64,000 nucleotides of DNA from Oscillospiraceae bacterium (GCA_016293865.1 JAEDDG010000006.1:19593-83592); one strand, 5' to 3'. Counted from the first letter of the stretch, positions 33,936-42,744 are shown. Notes: a model not told the origin generated them from the sequence alone. Translations and numbers: made by a program.

Positions 33936-35228
33936 TTGAGCAAAATCGTACACTCTGTTACACTCGACAGCAGCCTCTGCAAAGGCTGCACAAGCTGTGT
34001 CAAACACTGTCCAACCGAAGCCATTCGCGTCCGTGACAAAAAGGCTGTGATTATCAAGGAGCGCTGCGTGGACTGCGGCAACTGCATCCGCATCTGCCCG
34101 CATCATGCCAAAAAGGGCGTGGTCGATCCGTTTTCCATTCTCTCGAACTGGGAATATACGGTCGCCCTGCCTGCGCCGACGCTCTATGCGCAGTTCAAGG
34201 ACCTGCTGGACCGGAACGTTCTGCTGACAGCGCTGAAGCATATCGGTTTTGACGATGTGTTTGAAGTCTCCGCTGCAGCGGAAATTATCTCCGCCGCCAC
34301 CAGCACTGACCTCACCTTCAAAGACATGCCCAAACCGCTGATCAGCTCTGCCTGCCCGGCGGTGGTGCGGATCATCCGCGTGCGTTTCCCCAGCCTGATT
34401 CCGCACCTGGTCACCTACCGTTCTCCCATGGAACTGGCCGCCCGGTGGGCCGGACGGCTGGCCGTGAAAAAAACCGGTCTTCCCCGGGAAAAAATCGGCT
34501 GCATTTTCATCTCTCCGTGTCCCGCCAAATCCACCAGCAGGCGTACGCCCATCGGCACCCATGTCAGCGCGGTGGACGGCGTCGTTTCCATTGCGGAGCT
34601 TTATCCCCGCCTGCATGTGGCCATGAAGCAGGTCGACAAGCCTGAGCAGCTGGCCCACTCCTCTACCATCGGCGTGAACTGGGCGCTATCAGGCGGCGAA
34701 AGCCAGGCCACCGCAAGTCAGAATCACATCTGCGCCGACGGCATGGACAATGTCATCCGCATTCTCGAAGCGCTGGAGGACGACAAAATCAGCAATGTGG
34801 ATTTTGTGGAGCTGAACGCCTGTGTCGGCGGCTGCGTCGGCGGCGCGCTGACTGTTGAAAACCCGTTCATCGCCCGCACGCAGATGGAGCGGCTGATGAA
34901 GCAGTTTGCACCGGTCCTCCCGCCCCAGGACATTCCGCTGGATGATCTCTCCTGGGACGATCCGGTGGAATTTGAGCCGGTCATGCAGCTGGACAGCAAC
35001 ATCGTGAACGCCATGGATAAGCTCAGCCGGATCAAGGAGCTGGAGGAGCATTTCAACGGCATGGACTGCGGCGCCTGCGGCGCGCCCTCCTGCCGCGCGC
35101 TTGCTGAGGACATCGTCGGCGGCTTTGCCAGTGAGGATCAGTGCATTTTCCTGATCCGTGAAAAGCTGCAGAAGCTGCTGGACCAAATGCCCAAGGAAAA
35201 GGCATCTGAAGAGGAGAATGCAAAATGA
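33936..35228 (+). CDS. HydS-like sensory [FeFe]-hydrogenase/4Fe-4S protein
   Basis: A 430-residue protein. The N-terminus has two 4Fe-4S motifs (CKGCTSCVKHCP and CVDCGNCIRICP). The middle is a hydrogenase-like H-cluster domain with altered loops: SSACPAVVRI for L1, SPCPAKSTS for L2 and NACVGGCVGGAL for L3. All four cluster cysteines are present, but the TSCCP loop reads SACP, as in sensory forms that lack the proton-relay Cys. A C-terminal 4Fe-4S domain follows (MDCGACGAPSCRALAEDIVGG). Proteins of this type are thought to sense H2 or redox state rather than make H2. The start TTG 33936 is behind AAAGGA. The stop overlaps the next DRTGG gene (ATGA). Confidence 0.85.
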   Translation: MSKIVHSVTLDSSLCKGCTSCVKHCPTEAIRVRDKKAVIIKERCVDCGNCIRICPHHAKKGVVDPFSILSNWEYTVALPAPTLYAQFKDLLDRNVLLTALKHIGFDDVFEVSAAAEIISAATSTDLTFKDMPKPLISSACPAVVRIIRVRFPSLIPHLVTYRSPMELAARWAGRLAVKKTGLPREKIGCIFISPCPAKSTSRRTPIGTHVSAVDGVVSIAELYPRLHVAMKQVDKPEQLAHSSTIGVNWALSGGESQATASQNHICADGMDNVIRILEALEDDKISNVDFVELNACVGGCVGGALTVENPFIARTQMERLMKQFAPVLPPQDIPLDDLSWDDPVEFEPVMQLDSNIVNAMDKLSRIKELEEHFNGMDCGACGAPSCRALAEDIVGGFASEDQCIFLIREKLQKLLDQMPKEKASEEENAK

Positions 35229-35548
35229 CAATCAAGGATATTGCCGCGCAGGAGAATATAACCGTTTCCTTTCTGGCCGACGACAGGCCGGTGGAGCGCG
35301 TCTTCTGCTGCGATCTTTTAAGCGTGGCCATGGCCCGCGCACCGGAAAACTCCGCCTGGGTCACGGTTATGACCAACGCGAACGTGGTGGCCGTTGCCTC
35401 CCTGGCCGACGTGTCGTGTGTGATTCTGGCAGAGGGATATGATTTTGATCCCGCCGCTGTGGAGGCGGCCAAAAAAGGCCGGATCACGCTTCTGCGCAGC
35501 CGGCTGCCGGTCTACGAAACGGCTGCGGGTGTTGGTGCCGGATTATGA
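35225..35548 (+). CDS. Second DRTGG-domain protein
   Basis: A 107-residue DRTGG-like protein: CCDLLSVAMARAPENSAWVT, VMTNANVVAVASLADVSCVI and LAEGYDFDPAAVEAAKKGRI. It is distantly similar to the first gene of this operon. It overlaps the iron-sulfur sensor stop and the PHP start, each by ATGA, so all three are coupled. It probably acts with the sensor protein, but its ligand is unknown. Confidence 0.82.
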   Translation: MTIKDIAAQENITVSFLADDRPVERVFCCDLLSVAMARAPENSAWVTVMTNANVVAVASLADVSCVILAEGYDFDPAAVEAAKKGRITLLRSRLPVYETAAGVGAGL

Positions 35549-36228
35549 TCCGCGCGGATCTGCACATCCATTCCTGTCTCTCCCCCTGCGGGGACGACGG
35601 CATGACGCCGGCTGATCTGGTCGGTCTTTCCCTGCTCAACGGACTGGATGTCATCGCCCTGACCGACCACAATTCCTGCAAAAACTGTCCGGCCGCCTTT
35701 GCCGCCGCACAGGAATACGGCATCGGCTTTGTGCCCGGCGCGGAGGTCACCACCTCTGAGGATATCCACTGCGTATGCCTGCTGCCCACCCTGGAGGCCG
35801 CCATGGCCTTCGATGCGGCGCTGGAGCAGCATCTGCCGCCCATTCCCAACAGGCGCGAGATTTTCGGCAATCAGATTCTTATCTCGCCGGACGGCACATG
35901 CGGGGAATACCCGAATCTGCTGATTTCCGCCACAGACCTGTCCATTATGGACCTGCCGGACTTTGCCGCGCAGTTCGGCGGCATCTGCTATCCGGCCCAC
36001 GTCGACCGCGAGGCCAACGGCCTGTTTTCCATTCTCGGCACCTGGCCGGAGGATCTGCACGTCAAAGCGGCGGAAATCCGCTTCTGCGACCCGGGCGGCC
36101 TGCCGGCCGGCATTCCTCTTCTGCAGGGCTCTGACGCCCACCGGCTGGAGGACCTGCCGGACGACGGTTTCCCCACCGCTCTGCCCACGCCGGATTTTGC
36201 CGGCATACTCCAATATATCGGGATGTGA
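35545..36228 (+). CDS. PHP-domain phosphoesterase
   Basis: A 227-residue PHP-family protein. The metal-binding motifs are visible: ADLHIHSCLSPCGDD (first His pair), ALTDHNSCKNC, GAEVTTSEDIHCVCL, YPAHVDREANG and LLQGSDAHRLEDLPDD. The family hydrolyses phosphoesters, such as 3',5'-nucleotides, with two or three metal ions. It is the next to last gene of the redox-sensing operon, overlapping both neighbours. A link to nucleotide signalling or RNA turnover is possible; the substrate cannot be told. Confidence 0.88.
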   Translation: MIRADLHIHSCLSPCGDDGMTPADLVGLSLLNGLDVIALTDHNSCKNCPAAFAAAQEYGIGFVPGAEVTTSEDIHCVCLLPTLEAAMAFDAALEQHLPPIPNRREIFGNQILISPDGTCGEYPNLLISATDLSIMDLPDFAAQFGGICYPAHVDREANGLFSILGTWPEDLHVKAAEIRFCDPGGLPAGIPLLQGSDAHRLEDLPDDGFPTALPTPDFAGILQYIGM

Positions 36229-36233
36229 TATCT

Positions 36234-36680
36234 ATGTCTCCTGTTTCTGTTCGTTTCAAAAAGCTCCGTCCGCAGGCGTCGGCCCCTGTCTACGGTTCCG
36301 CATCCGCTGCCGGCGCCGATCTGCGCGCATGTCTGGACGAGGAAACCGTCATAGCGCCCGGTGAAACGCGCTTCATCGGGACGGGACTGGCCGTGGCGCT
36401 TCCGGAAGGATATGTCGGGCTGATTTTCGGCCGCAGCGGCCTGGCCTGCAAACGCGGTCTTGCACCGGCCAACAAAGTGGGCGTGCTGGACAGCGATTAC
36501 CGCGGCGAAATCATGGTCGCTCTGCACAATCACGGTGCGCAGCCGCAGACGGTCGCCCCTGACGAACGGATCGCACAGCTGGTGATCGTTCCTTGTCTGA
36601 CCGCCTGTTTCACAGAGTCCGACGTGCTGGACGACACTGCCCGCGGTGCCGGCGGCTTCGGCTCCACCGGCAGACTGTAA
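36234..36680 (+). CDS. dut: dUTP diphosphatase
   Basis: A 148-residue trimeric-type dUTPase with the five motifs in order: SAAGADLRACLD, FGRSGLACKRGL (motif 2), GVLDSDYRGEIMVAL (motif 3), DERIAQLVIVP (motif 4) and RGAGGFGSTGRL (motif 5). It removes dUTP and supplies dUMP for dTMP synthesis. ATG 36234 fits the family N-terminus; a GTG at 36225, overlapping the PHP stop, is an alternative start. It ends the redox-sensing operon, an unexpected housekeeping passenger, and is followed by a strong terminator. Confidence 0.92.
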   Translation: MSPVSVRFKKLRPQASAPVYGSASAAGADLRACLDEETVIAPGETRFIGTGLAVALPEGYVGLIFGRSGLACKRGLAPANKVGVLDSDYRGEIMVALHNHGAQPQTVAPDERIAQLVIVPCLTACFTESDVLDDTARGAGGFGSTGRL

Positions 36681-36693
36681 AAATTCACCGAAT

Positions 36694-36735
36694 AAAGCCG
36701 CCAGCCGGAAGCATATTTCCGGCTGGCGGCTTTTT
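36694..36735. terminator. Bidirectional terminator between dut and the maturase gene
   Basis: AAAGCCGCCAGCCGGAA, six-base loop, TTCCGGCTGGCGGCTTTTT: a 17-bp stem, A-run left and T-run right. Confidence 0.88.
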
Positions 36736-36763
36736 GCTGTTTTTCGCATTGTGATTTCCGCCT

Positions 36764-37870
36764 TCACCGCACAAGAAGGCTCAACTCGTGAAGGCGCGCA
36801 TACGCATACGGGAAAAAATCCCGGTACGCGCTGCAGAAACGGTCCGTCCCCAGCTTTCCGCCGCCCAGATCCCGCTCCCGGCGGCAGCCGCCCCGGCACA
36901 GAGAGAGCCAGCGGCACGTACCGCAGGCCTCCGGCAGGACCGCGGAATTCTCAATAAAGCGGACAGAACGCCGGACCGCGTCCAGCTGCTCAAAGCTGTC
37001 CGTGCAGAGATTGCCCAGCCGGTACGCATCCACAGCGTAAAAATCGCACGGATACACGCTGCCGTCGGCTTCCACCAGATACTGCACCGAACATGCGCCG
37101 GCCATATTACAGCTTTCCGGCGGCCGCCCGGCCAGCATGGCCACATAGTTTTCAAACGTTCTGTTGTAGACATACCGGTTTCTGCGCAGGTCCCCGTACC
37201 ACAGGTCAAAAAGTGTCTTCAAAAATTCAGAATACCCCTGCTCCGTGAGAAAACGGACGCTTTCACCGGCAGAAAACAGCGGATCAAGACACGGAATATA
37301 CTGCTGCCACTCAAAACCGCAGCGCCTGAAAAAATCATAAACCTCACTGGCCCGGCGGGCGGTGCCGTCCGTCACAACGGTGAGAATATTGAACTGGACG
37401 CCCCGGCGCCTGAACAGAGCCGCCGTCTCCATCACCCGGTCAAAGGTGCCGTTCCCCCGCCGGTCAACCCTGCAGCCGTCGTGAAGCTCCCGGGGACCGT
37501 CCAGCGAAAGGCCGACCAGGAAATGATTCTCCGCAAAAAAGCGGGCCCAGGCATCCGTCAGCGCATAGCCGTTCGTCTGCAGGCAGTGCTGTATCCGGAT
37601 CCGCCGGCGATTCAGCCGGCGTTCCAGTTCAAGGAGGCTTTTGTAGAAATCCAGTCCGGCCAGCGTAGGTTCGCCGCCCTGAAAAATCAGCGTGCAGCTC
37701 CCCTCCGCAGTTTCCAACACTCTTCCGACCACCGCCTGCAGCGTTTCACGGTTCATACGTGCCAGATGCGGCTGTGTACGCGCACAGAGCTCGTCACAGT
37801 AAAAGCAGTAGCGGCAGGCCATGTTGCAGCTGCCGGAAACCGGCTTGATCATCAGCGTCAGCGGCGGCAC
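36764..37870 (-). CDS. Anaerobic sulfatase-maturase-type radical SAM/SPASM enzyme
   Basis: A 368-residue radical SAM protein. The cluster motif CNMACRYCFYC (CX3CX2C) lies at about residues 15-25, followed by FQGGEPTLAG and LQTNGYAL. The SPASM part has VEADGSVYPCDFYAVD, and the end has ACGTCRWLSLCRGGCRRERD for auxiliary clusters. Anaerobic sulfatase-maturating enzymes oxidise a Cys or Ser of sulfatases to formylglycine. No sulfatase gene lies in the window; the partner is the GH2 gene two bases upstream, so the two are coupled. The client may be a sulfatase elsewhere or another protein, since related SPASM enzymes modify peptides. Confidence 0.85.
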   Translation of the reverse strand: MPPLTLMIKPVSGSCNMACRYCFYCDELCARTQPHLARMNRETLQAVVGRVLETAEGSCTLIFQGGEPTLAGLDFYKSLLELERRLNRRRIRIQHCLQTNGYALTDAWARFFAENHFLVGLSLDGPRELHDGCRVDRRGNGTFDRVMETAALFRRRGVQFNILTVVTDGTARRASEVYDFFRRCGFEWQQYIPCLDPLFSAGESVRFLTEQGYSEFLKTLFDLWYGDLRRNRYVYNRTFENYVAMLAGRPPESCNMAGACSVQYLVEADGSVYPCDFYAVDAYRLGNLCTDSFEQLDAVRRSVRFIENSAVLPEACGTCRWLSLCRGGCRRERDLGGGKLGTDRFCSAYRDFFPYAYARLHELSLLVR

Positions 37871-37872
37871 GT

Positions 37873-39594
37873 CTACACCTCCGCCGGCGCATCTTTTAAC
37901 AGACTGTTCAGCGCGCGCATCCTGTCCGCCGGGATTTTGACCACTTCCCGGTCATAGGTGAGCATTCCGTTCAGCTCGTCCTCCACATCGGTCAGCTGCG
38001 TGTAGACGCAGGCTGCCAATCCCTGCTTTTTGGCCGGAAAAATCTGCTCACGGTAGAGCGTTTCCAGCGCGTCCGCCAGTTCCCGGGCAGACTCCATGCG
38101 CTTGTAGCCGAAATCCCTGCTGTTCCAGGCGTGTCCGCTGACGCGCAGATTGTAGCCGCCGAACTCCGTCAGCGCCGCCGCACGTCCCCGCGCATCCCGG
38201 CGGAACCGGTACCGTTTAAAATATACATGTTCGCTCCGGAAGTCGCCGCCGCCCTGATCGTGCCATCCGCTGGCATGATCCACCGGCCGCGTCGGATCCA
38301 GCTGGTGCAGAAGCCGCGTCATTTTCAGCGCGTCAAACTGCCCCCAGCCCTCATTGAACGGAACCCAGACCACAATACACGGACAATTGTACAGCGTGCG
38401 CACAGTCTCATTCAGTTCCCGCTCATACTCTTCACGGCCGGCCCGGCTCTGCCGGCCGAACAGTCTGTAATACTTGTCCGGCAGATGCGCCCCGGTGACC
38501 GCAGGCAGCTGCGCGGCCGCAAACCCATATTTCCCGCCGCCGCATACCATATCCTGCCACACCAGCATTCCCAGCCGATCGCAATGATAATACCAGCGCA
38601 GCGGTTCAATTTTTATATGCTTGCGCAGCATGTTGAATCCCAGATCCTTGGCCGCCTGAATATCTGCCTCCATGGCTGCGTCAGACGGCGGCGTGTACAG
38701 CCCATCCGGCCAGTAGCCCTGATCCAGCAGGCCTGTCTGAAAATACGGCCTGCCGTTCAGATGCAGGCGCGGCACACCCGCGTCATCTGCACGCACTTCC
38801 ACCCTGCGCATTGCGAAATAGCTGCCCACCTTGTCCGCGTTCATTTTCACCACAAACGCGCACAAATGCGGCGTTTCCGGCGTCCACGGCTGAACCTCCG
38901 GCACTGCGATGCGCGTGGGCGCATTCGTCCTGACAAACGCCTCCCGCTCAGCCAGCATCACAGTACAGACGGCATCTGTATCGCTGTGCACAGTCAGCTC
39001 CAGCTCCCTGGTCTCAAATACTGGCGTCACGGTCAGCGCGCGGATGTACCGTTCCGGCGTGCTCTCCAGCCAGACCGTCTGCCAGATCCCGCTCTGCGGC
39101 GTATACCAGATGCCGCCGCGCTTCATTTTCTGCTTGCCCCGGGCATGATATGATGTGTCCGTCCAGTCCCGCACAAGCACAAGCAGCGTGTTTTCCTTCT
39201 GCAGCAACGGCGTGATTTCAGCAGAAAACGGCAGATATCCGCCCATGTGTTCGCACGCTTTGACTCCGTTTATGTAAACCTCTGCATACTGATCCACCGC
39301 GCCGAAATTCAGGAACACCCTGCCTCTGTTGAAGCCTGCAGGCAGAGTAAACGTCCGTCTGTACCAAAGCCGGTCATCCGGCCCGACTGTCCGTTCAACG
39401 CCGCTGAGCGGGCTTTCCGGAGAAAACGGCACAAGAATCTGCCCCTCGAACACTTCAGGCGGCGTATCGTCGCCCGTGATGGCATATGACCACAGCCCGT
39501 TCAGATTCAGATAGCTGTTGCGGATCAGCTGCGGCCGCGGATACTCAGGAAGAACATGCGCCGTATCCGGGTTCTCTCCCCACTTTGTTTTCAT
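37873..39594 (-). CDS. Glycoside hydrolase family 2 enzyme
   Basis: A 573-residue cytoplasmic protein of family GH2. N-terminal sugar-binding jelly-roll: LNLNGLWSYAITGD, LWYRRTFTLPAGFNRGRVFL and VYINGVKACEHMGGYLPF. An Ig-like middle domain follows, then a TIM-barrel part with RKHIKIEPLRWYYHCDRLGM, WQDMVCGGG and VWVPFNEGWGQFDALKM (the NEGW segment holds the acid/base Glu). It lacks a signal peptide. The substrate is likely a beta-galactoside, beta-glucuronide or similar glycan fragment. It is the first gene of a two-gene unit with the radical SAM enzyme. Confidence 0.87.
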   Translation of the reverse strand: MKTKWGENPDTAHVLPEYPRPQLIRNSYLNLNGLWSYAITGDDTPPEVFEGQILVPFSPESPLSGVERTVGPDDRLWYRRTFTLPAGFNRGRVFLNFGAVDQYAEVYINGVKACEHMGGYLPFSAEITPLLQKENTLLVLVRDWTDTSYHARGKQKMKRGGIWYTPQSGIWQTVWLESTPERYIRALTVTPVFETRELELTVHSDTDAVCTVMLAEREAFVRTNAPTRIAVPEVQPWTPETPHLCAFVVKMNADKVGSYFAMRRVEVRADDAGVPRLHLNGRPYFQTGLLDQGYWPDGLYTPPSDAAMEADIQAAKDLGFNMLRKHIKIEPLRWYYHCDRLGMLVWQDMVCGGGKYGFAAAQLPAVTGAHLPDKYYRLFGRQSRAGREEYERELNETVRTLYNCPCIVVWVPFNEGWGQFDALKMTRLLHQLDPTRPVDHASGWHDQGGGDFRSEHVYFKRYRFRRDARGRAAALTEFGGYNLRVSGHAWNSRDFGYKRMESARELADALETLYREQIFPAKKQGLAACVYTQLTDVEDELNGMLTYDREVVKIPADRMRALNSLLKDAPAEV

Positions 39595-39701
39595 AACCGC
39601 CTCCTGCAGATATTTTTTTCATTTTAGCACACAAATTTCGCAATGAAAACAGTTTAATCCGCACGCTTTGCACAATTTTGTCCATTTTCCTTTTTTTGAC
39701 T

Positions 39702-39729
39702 TGTATCTCTTCAGCTTCCGGCCTATAAT
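39702..39729 (+). promoter_or_regulatory. Promoter of the DUF2156 gene
   Basis: TTGTAT (39702-39707), 16-bp spacer, TATAAT (39724-39729), 32 bases ahead of the start. A TTGACT just to the left (39696) is too far away. Confidence 0.5.
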
Positions 39730-39760
39730 ATGGGTGAATTTGAACAGAGAGCAGGTTTTT

Positions 39761-40660
39761 ATGCAGCCTTTTAAACGCTTGGAACTGACGGATCTGCCTG
39801 TGCTGCGCAGCTGTTACAGTGCAGACCGCGATCATGCATGCCGGATCTGCGATGCGACACCCGGCACCGCCGCCATGTGGCGGCATATGTTTGATGTCCG
39901 TTATATCTGCGAGGCGGACACCGTGCTTTACGCCGTGCGCACGCCGGACGGGCGCGAGGCTTTTTCCTTCCCCATCGGCGCGCATCCGGAGCTGATGCTG
40001 CAGCGCGTGAAGGAGATCTGTGCTGCCTCCGGCTGGACGCCGGTTTTCTATCTGGTCAGCGCGTCCAAGCTGGATGTGCTCCGCAGTTTCTTCGGCGCCA
40101 TCGATGTTTTCACAGACCGCAGCGATTCAGACTATCTTTATGAATGCAGCGCTCTTGTTTCGCTGGCCGGGCGCAGATACAGCGCCCAGCGTAACCATAT
40201 CCACAAATTTGAAAACACAGTGCCGGACTGGCGCTTTGAAATCATCGGACCGGAAAACATCGAAAAGGCCCGCGCCTTTTTCGCGCATTACAAACAGACC
40301 GTGCACAAGGATTCCGCGCTGTTTGACGAGGAAGAGCGGATCATTGATGAAATCTTTGCGCATTACGACCTCTACGGCATGTTCGGCGGCATACTCTGCA
40401 CCCGCGACCGGGCGATTGGCCTTTCCATCGGTGAGATTTACAAAGACACACTGCATGTCCACGTGGAAAAGGGCGACATCAGTTTTCCCGGCGTCTATCA
40501 GATGCTGTCGCATCAGTTTGCCGCCGCTTTTTCCGGCCCGGACGTCCTGTATATCAACCGGGAGGATGACATGGGCGACCCCGGCCTGCGCAAATCGAAG
40601 CTCTCCTATCACCCCTGTGCGCTGCTGGAAAAATTCACAGTTACCGTTCCTTCCATTTGA
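39761..40660 (+). CDS. DUF2156 (LPG-synthase C-terminal-type) GNAT-fold protein
   Basis: A 299-residue cytoplasmic protein of the DUF2156 family, a double GNAT fold related to the C-terminal domain of lysyl-phosphatidylglycerol synthase. Typical stretches are SAQRNHIHKFENTVPDW, ALFDEEERIIDEIFAHYDLY and GLSIGEIYKDTLHVHVEKGD, with VLYINREDDMGDPGLRKSKL near the end. It lacks the membrane flippase part, so a soluble aminoacyl or acyl transfer to an unknown acceptor is more likely than MprF function. ATG 39761 starts the family homology. It is followed by a strong terminator. Confidence 0.85.
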   Translation: MQPFKRLELTDLPVLRSCYSADRDHACRICDATPGTAAMWRHMFDVRYICEADTVLYAVRTPDGREAFSFPIGAHPELMLQRVKEICAASGWTPVFYLVSASKLDVLRSFFGAIDVFTDRSDSDYLYECSALVSLAGRRYSAQRNHIHKFENTVPDWRFEIIGPENIEKARAFFAHYKQTVHKDSALFDEEERIIDEIFAHYDLYGMFGGILCTRDRAIGLSIGEIYKDTLHVHVEKGDISFPGVYQMLSHQFAAAFSGPDVLYINREDDMGDPGLRKSKLSYHPCALLEKFTVTVPSI

Positions 40661-40697
40661 CGGAACGTCGGTCTGCCCCGGCAGGGCGCAGACCTGG

Positions 40698-40739
40698 CAG
40701 AGGACATCGGAGCAATCCGCAGTCCTCTGTTCTTTTTTT
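40698..40739 (+). terminator. Terminator after the DUF2156 gene
   Basis: CAGAGGAC...GTCCTCTG outer stem with a CGGA/TCCG inner stem, followed by TTCTTTTTTT. Confidence 0.82.
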
Positions 40740-40772
40740 GTGCCCTGCGGCATATTCTCACCTTGTGAGGTG

Positions 40773-41324
40773 ATGAATTTGAATCGCGCGTGTATCCGCC
40801 GGTGGCACTGGACCGGCGCCGCTTTCACACTTGCAGCCGGCACATTGCTGCACTTCCTGTACGGCTGGACCGACTGGATCGGCGCTGCCGTTTTCGCCCC
40901 GGTCAATGAAAGCGTCTGGGAGCACCTGAAGCTGCTGTTCTGGCCAATGCTGCTCACGACCGCCGCAGAGTATATGGCGTACGGCAACGGCCGCAAAAAC
41001 TTTATTCAGGCAAAAACAGCCGGCCTGCTGGTTGGGCTGGCGGCTATCCCCGTTTTGTACTATGCCGCGAAGCCTTTCGCAGGCGTCGACTGTCTGCCGG
41101 TCAATCTTCTGATTTTTGCGCTGTCCACGGCAGCCGCCTGGCTGGTTTCCTTCAAATGCATGATTTCAAATAAAGGTTCTGCGCCTGCCGCCGCAGCAGC
41201 GGCCATCCTGCTTTTTACGTCCATCGCACTGCTTTTTGTGAGCTTCACCTTCTCTCCGCCCAGAAATGAGCTTTTCCGTGACCCTCAGACAGGGACATAC
41301 GGCCTGCACCAGGGACCGGACTGA
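40773..41324 (+). CDS. Small polytopic membrane protein (DUF6512-like)
   Basis: A 183-residue integral membrane protein with about five hydrophobic helices: AAFTLAAGTLLHFLYGW, LLFWPMLLTTAAEYMAYG, AGLLVGLAAIPVLYYAA, LLIFALSTAAAWLVSF and AAAILLFTSIALLFVSF. The segment GWTDWIGAAVFAPVNESVWE followed by HLKLLFWPML is the conserved signature of this uncharacterised clostridial family (probably DUF6512). Function unknown. ATG 40773 overlaps its ribosome site TGAGGTG. No partner gene is evident. Confidence 0.78.
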   Translation: MNLNRACIRRWHWTGAAFTLAAGTLLHFLYGWTDWIGAAVFAPVNESVWEHLKLLFWPMLLTTAAEYMAYGNGRKNFIQAKTAGLLVGLAAIPVLYYAAKPFAGVDCLPVNLLIFALSTAAAWLVSFKCMISNKGSAPAAAAAAILLFTSIALLFVSFTFSPPRNELFRDPQTGTYGLHQGPD

Positions 41325-41343
41325 AAAACATCCCTGAACACGC

Positions 41344-41399
41344 TTGAAAAAACAGCAGATTTCCTGTATAACAAAGTCAGCCGCGTTCTGCGGCTGACT
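41344..41399 (+). promoter_or_regulatory. Sialidase promoter with hairpin at the transcript start
   Basis: TTGAAA (41344-41349), 17-bp spacer, TATAAC (41367-41372). Right behind the -10 lies a perfect hairpin, AGTCAGCCGC / GCGGCTGACT (41375-41384 and 41390-41399) followed by TTTTAC. The hairpin may end the upstream transcript, or sit at the 5' end of the sialidase mRNA and protect or attenuate it. Confidence 0.6.
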
Positions 41400-41424
41400 T
41401 TTACAATATAAAGGAGCAGACGCG

Positions 41425-42690
41425 ATGAAAACGCTGAAGCAAGACGCAAAGGTCGTCTATACCGACGGCCGCATCCGCACACAGGTTTATAACGATATGG
41501 AAATCTGTCCGCAGGGCCTGCAGCCGTTTCTCTATACTGACGGCGGCACACTGCTGGCGCAGTATCAGCTCCCGGAACCGCCTGCCGGCACGCGCAAGTA
41601 CAATTTTGCCTACCGCGTGGAAAACTATCTCTCCCGCGATGGCGGCGAAACCTGGGAAAAGCGGAAAATTGCGCCGGATGATTATGACGACCCCTTTGCC
41701 GAAGCCGGCGCAGTCAAACTGAAAGACGGCTCATTCCTCCTGCTGGATACATACGTTCAGGAAAATGACAACCGCGATCCCGCACAGTGCTACGGCGAAG
41801 CCTGGATCTCCCGCGACCATATGGAGACCTTCACCGGTCCCACCTGGCCTGTTTTCTCCATCCCGGACGTGGATTTCAATATTTCCTCCGATGACGACGG
41901 ACACGAGAGCCATGCGGCGCGGCTGCACCGCTCCATGGTCTCCCTGCCGGACGGCACCCTGATTGCGACCATGTACGGCCATTTCCACGGCGACTGCGCG
42001 CCGGCCTCCTATGAGCCGCGCATGATGAAAACGCGCACTTATGTGATGCGCTCCACCGACAGCGGCGCCACCTGGCATTATCTGGCCACAGTCGCTGTGG
42101 ATGCCGGCATCGGCACGGAGGGCTTCGGCGAGCCGGTTCTCGTCCGCGTGGACAAGGGGCCGCACGAAGGCCGCCTGCTGTGCGTGATGCGCACCGGCCG
42201 GGAGCTGTATCAGGCGCACTCGGACGACGACGGCAAAACATGGAGCTATTTCCGGCCTGTCGTCTTCGCAGGACTGAGCGTCTATGACCTCAACGCCTGG
42301 CGTCAGAAATATGACGGGAAATATCAGGATGTGGACCCCCACCGCAAAAGTCTTTCCGGCGCGATAGTGGATCCGGATCTGATCCAGATGGAAAACGGCG
42401 CTCTGGTCCTCTCCTTCGGCGTCCGTCTGCCCGAAAAGCTCTGCTGGCTGGATCCGACCGTGGAAAACAACGGCGTCTATGCCGCCTTCTCTCTGGACGG
42501 CGGCGATACCTGGTGCCATATCCTGCGCGTGATGGGCGGCCAGCTCACCACACACTACACGGCTGTGCGTGAATTTGCCCCCAATAAGCTCTATTTCGCC
42601 TATGACGTGGGATCCTGGCGTCAGGGCGGCCGCGGCGGCCGCGGCTGCCGGATCGACGTGGAGCTCGACACCGGCGCCCAGCAGCATTGA
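41425..42690 (+). CDS. Cytoplasmic sialidase-family (BNR repeat) glycosidase
   Basis: A 421-residue six-bladed beta-propeller protein with four Asp-box repeats: SRDGGETWE, STDSGATWH, SDDDGKTWS and SLDGGDTWC. Other parts such as EAGAVKLKDGSFLLLDTYV and LVRVDKGPHEGRLLCVMRTG match exo-alpha-sialidase family proteins. There is no signal peptide, so it works inside on imported sugars or has another substrate. It belongs with the surface sialidase at 52-57 kb and the nearby sugar dehydrogenases as a carbohydrate-use gene. ATG 41425 follows AAGGAG. Sialidase activity itself is not certain: the Arg triad cannot be assigned by eye. Confidence 0.82.
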   Translation: MKTLKQDAKVVYTDGRIRTQVYNDMEICPQGLQPFLYTDGGTLLAQYQLPEPPAGTRKYNFAYRVENYLSRDGGETWEKRKIAPDDYDDPFAEAGAVKLKDGSFLLLDTYVQENDNRDPAQCYGEAWISRDHMETFTGPTWPVFSIPDVDFNISSDDDGHESHAARLHRSMVSLPDGTLIATMYGHFHGDCAPASYEPRMMKTRTYVMRSTDSGATWHYLATVAVDAGIGTEGFGEPVLVRVDKGPHEGRLLCVMRTGRELYQAHSDDDGKTWSYFRPVVFAGLSVYDLNAWRQKYDGKYQDVDPHRKSLSGAIVDPDLIQMENGALVLSFGVRLPEKLCWLDPTVENNGVYAAFSLDGGDTWCHILRVMGGQLTTHYTAVREFAPNKLYFAYDVGSWRQGGRGGRGCRIDVELDTGAQQH

Positions 42691-42744
42691 CAGCGCTCTC
42701 TGTCCGGCCTCCTGACCGGTACCGGTCATCTGCAGCATTTTTTT

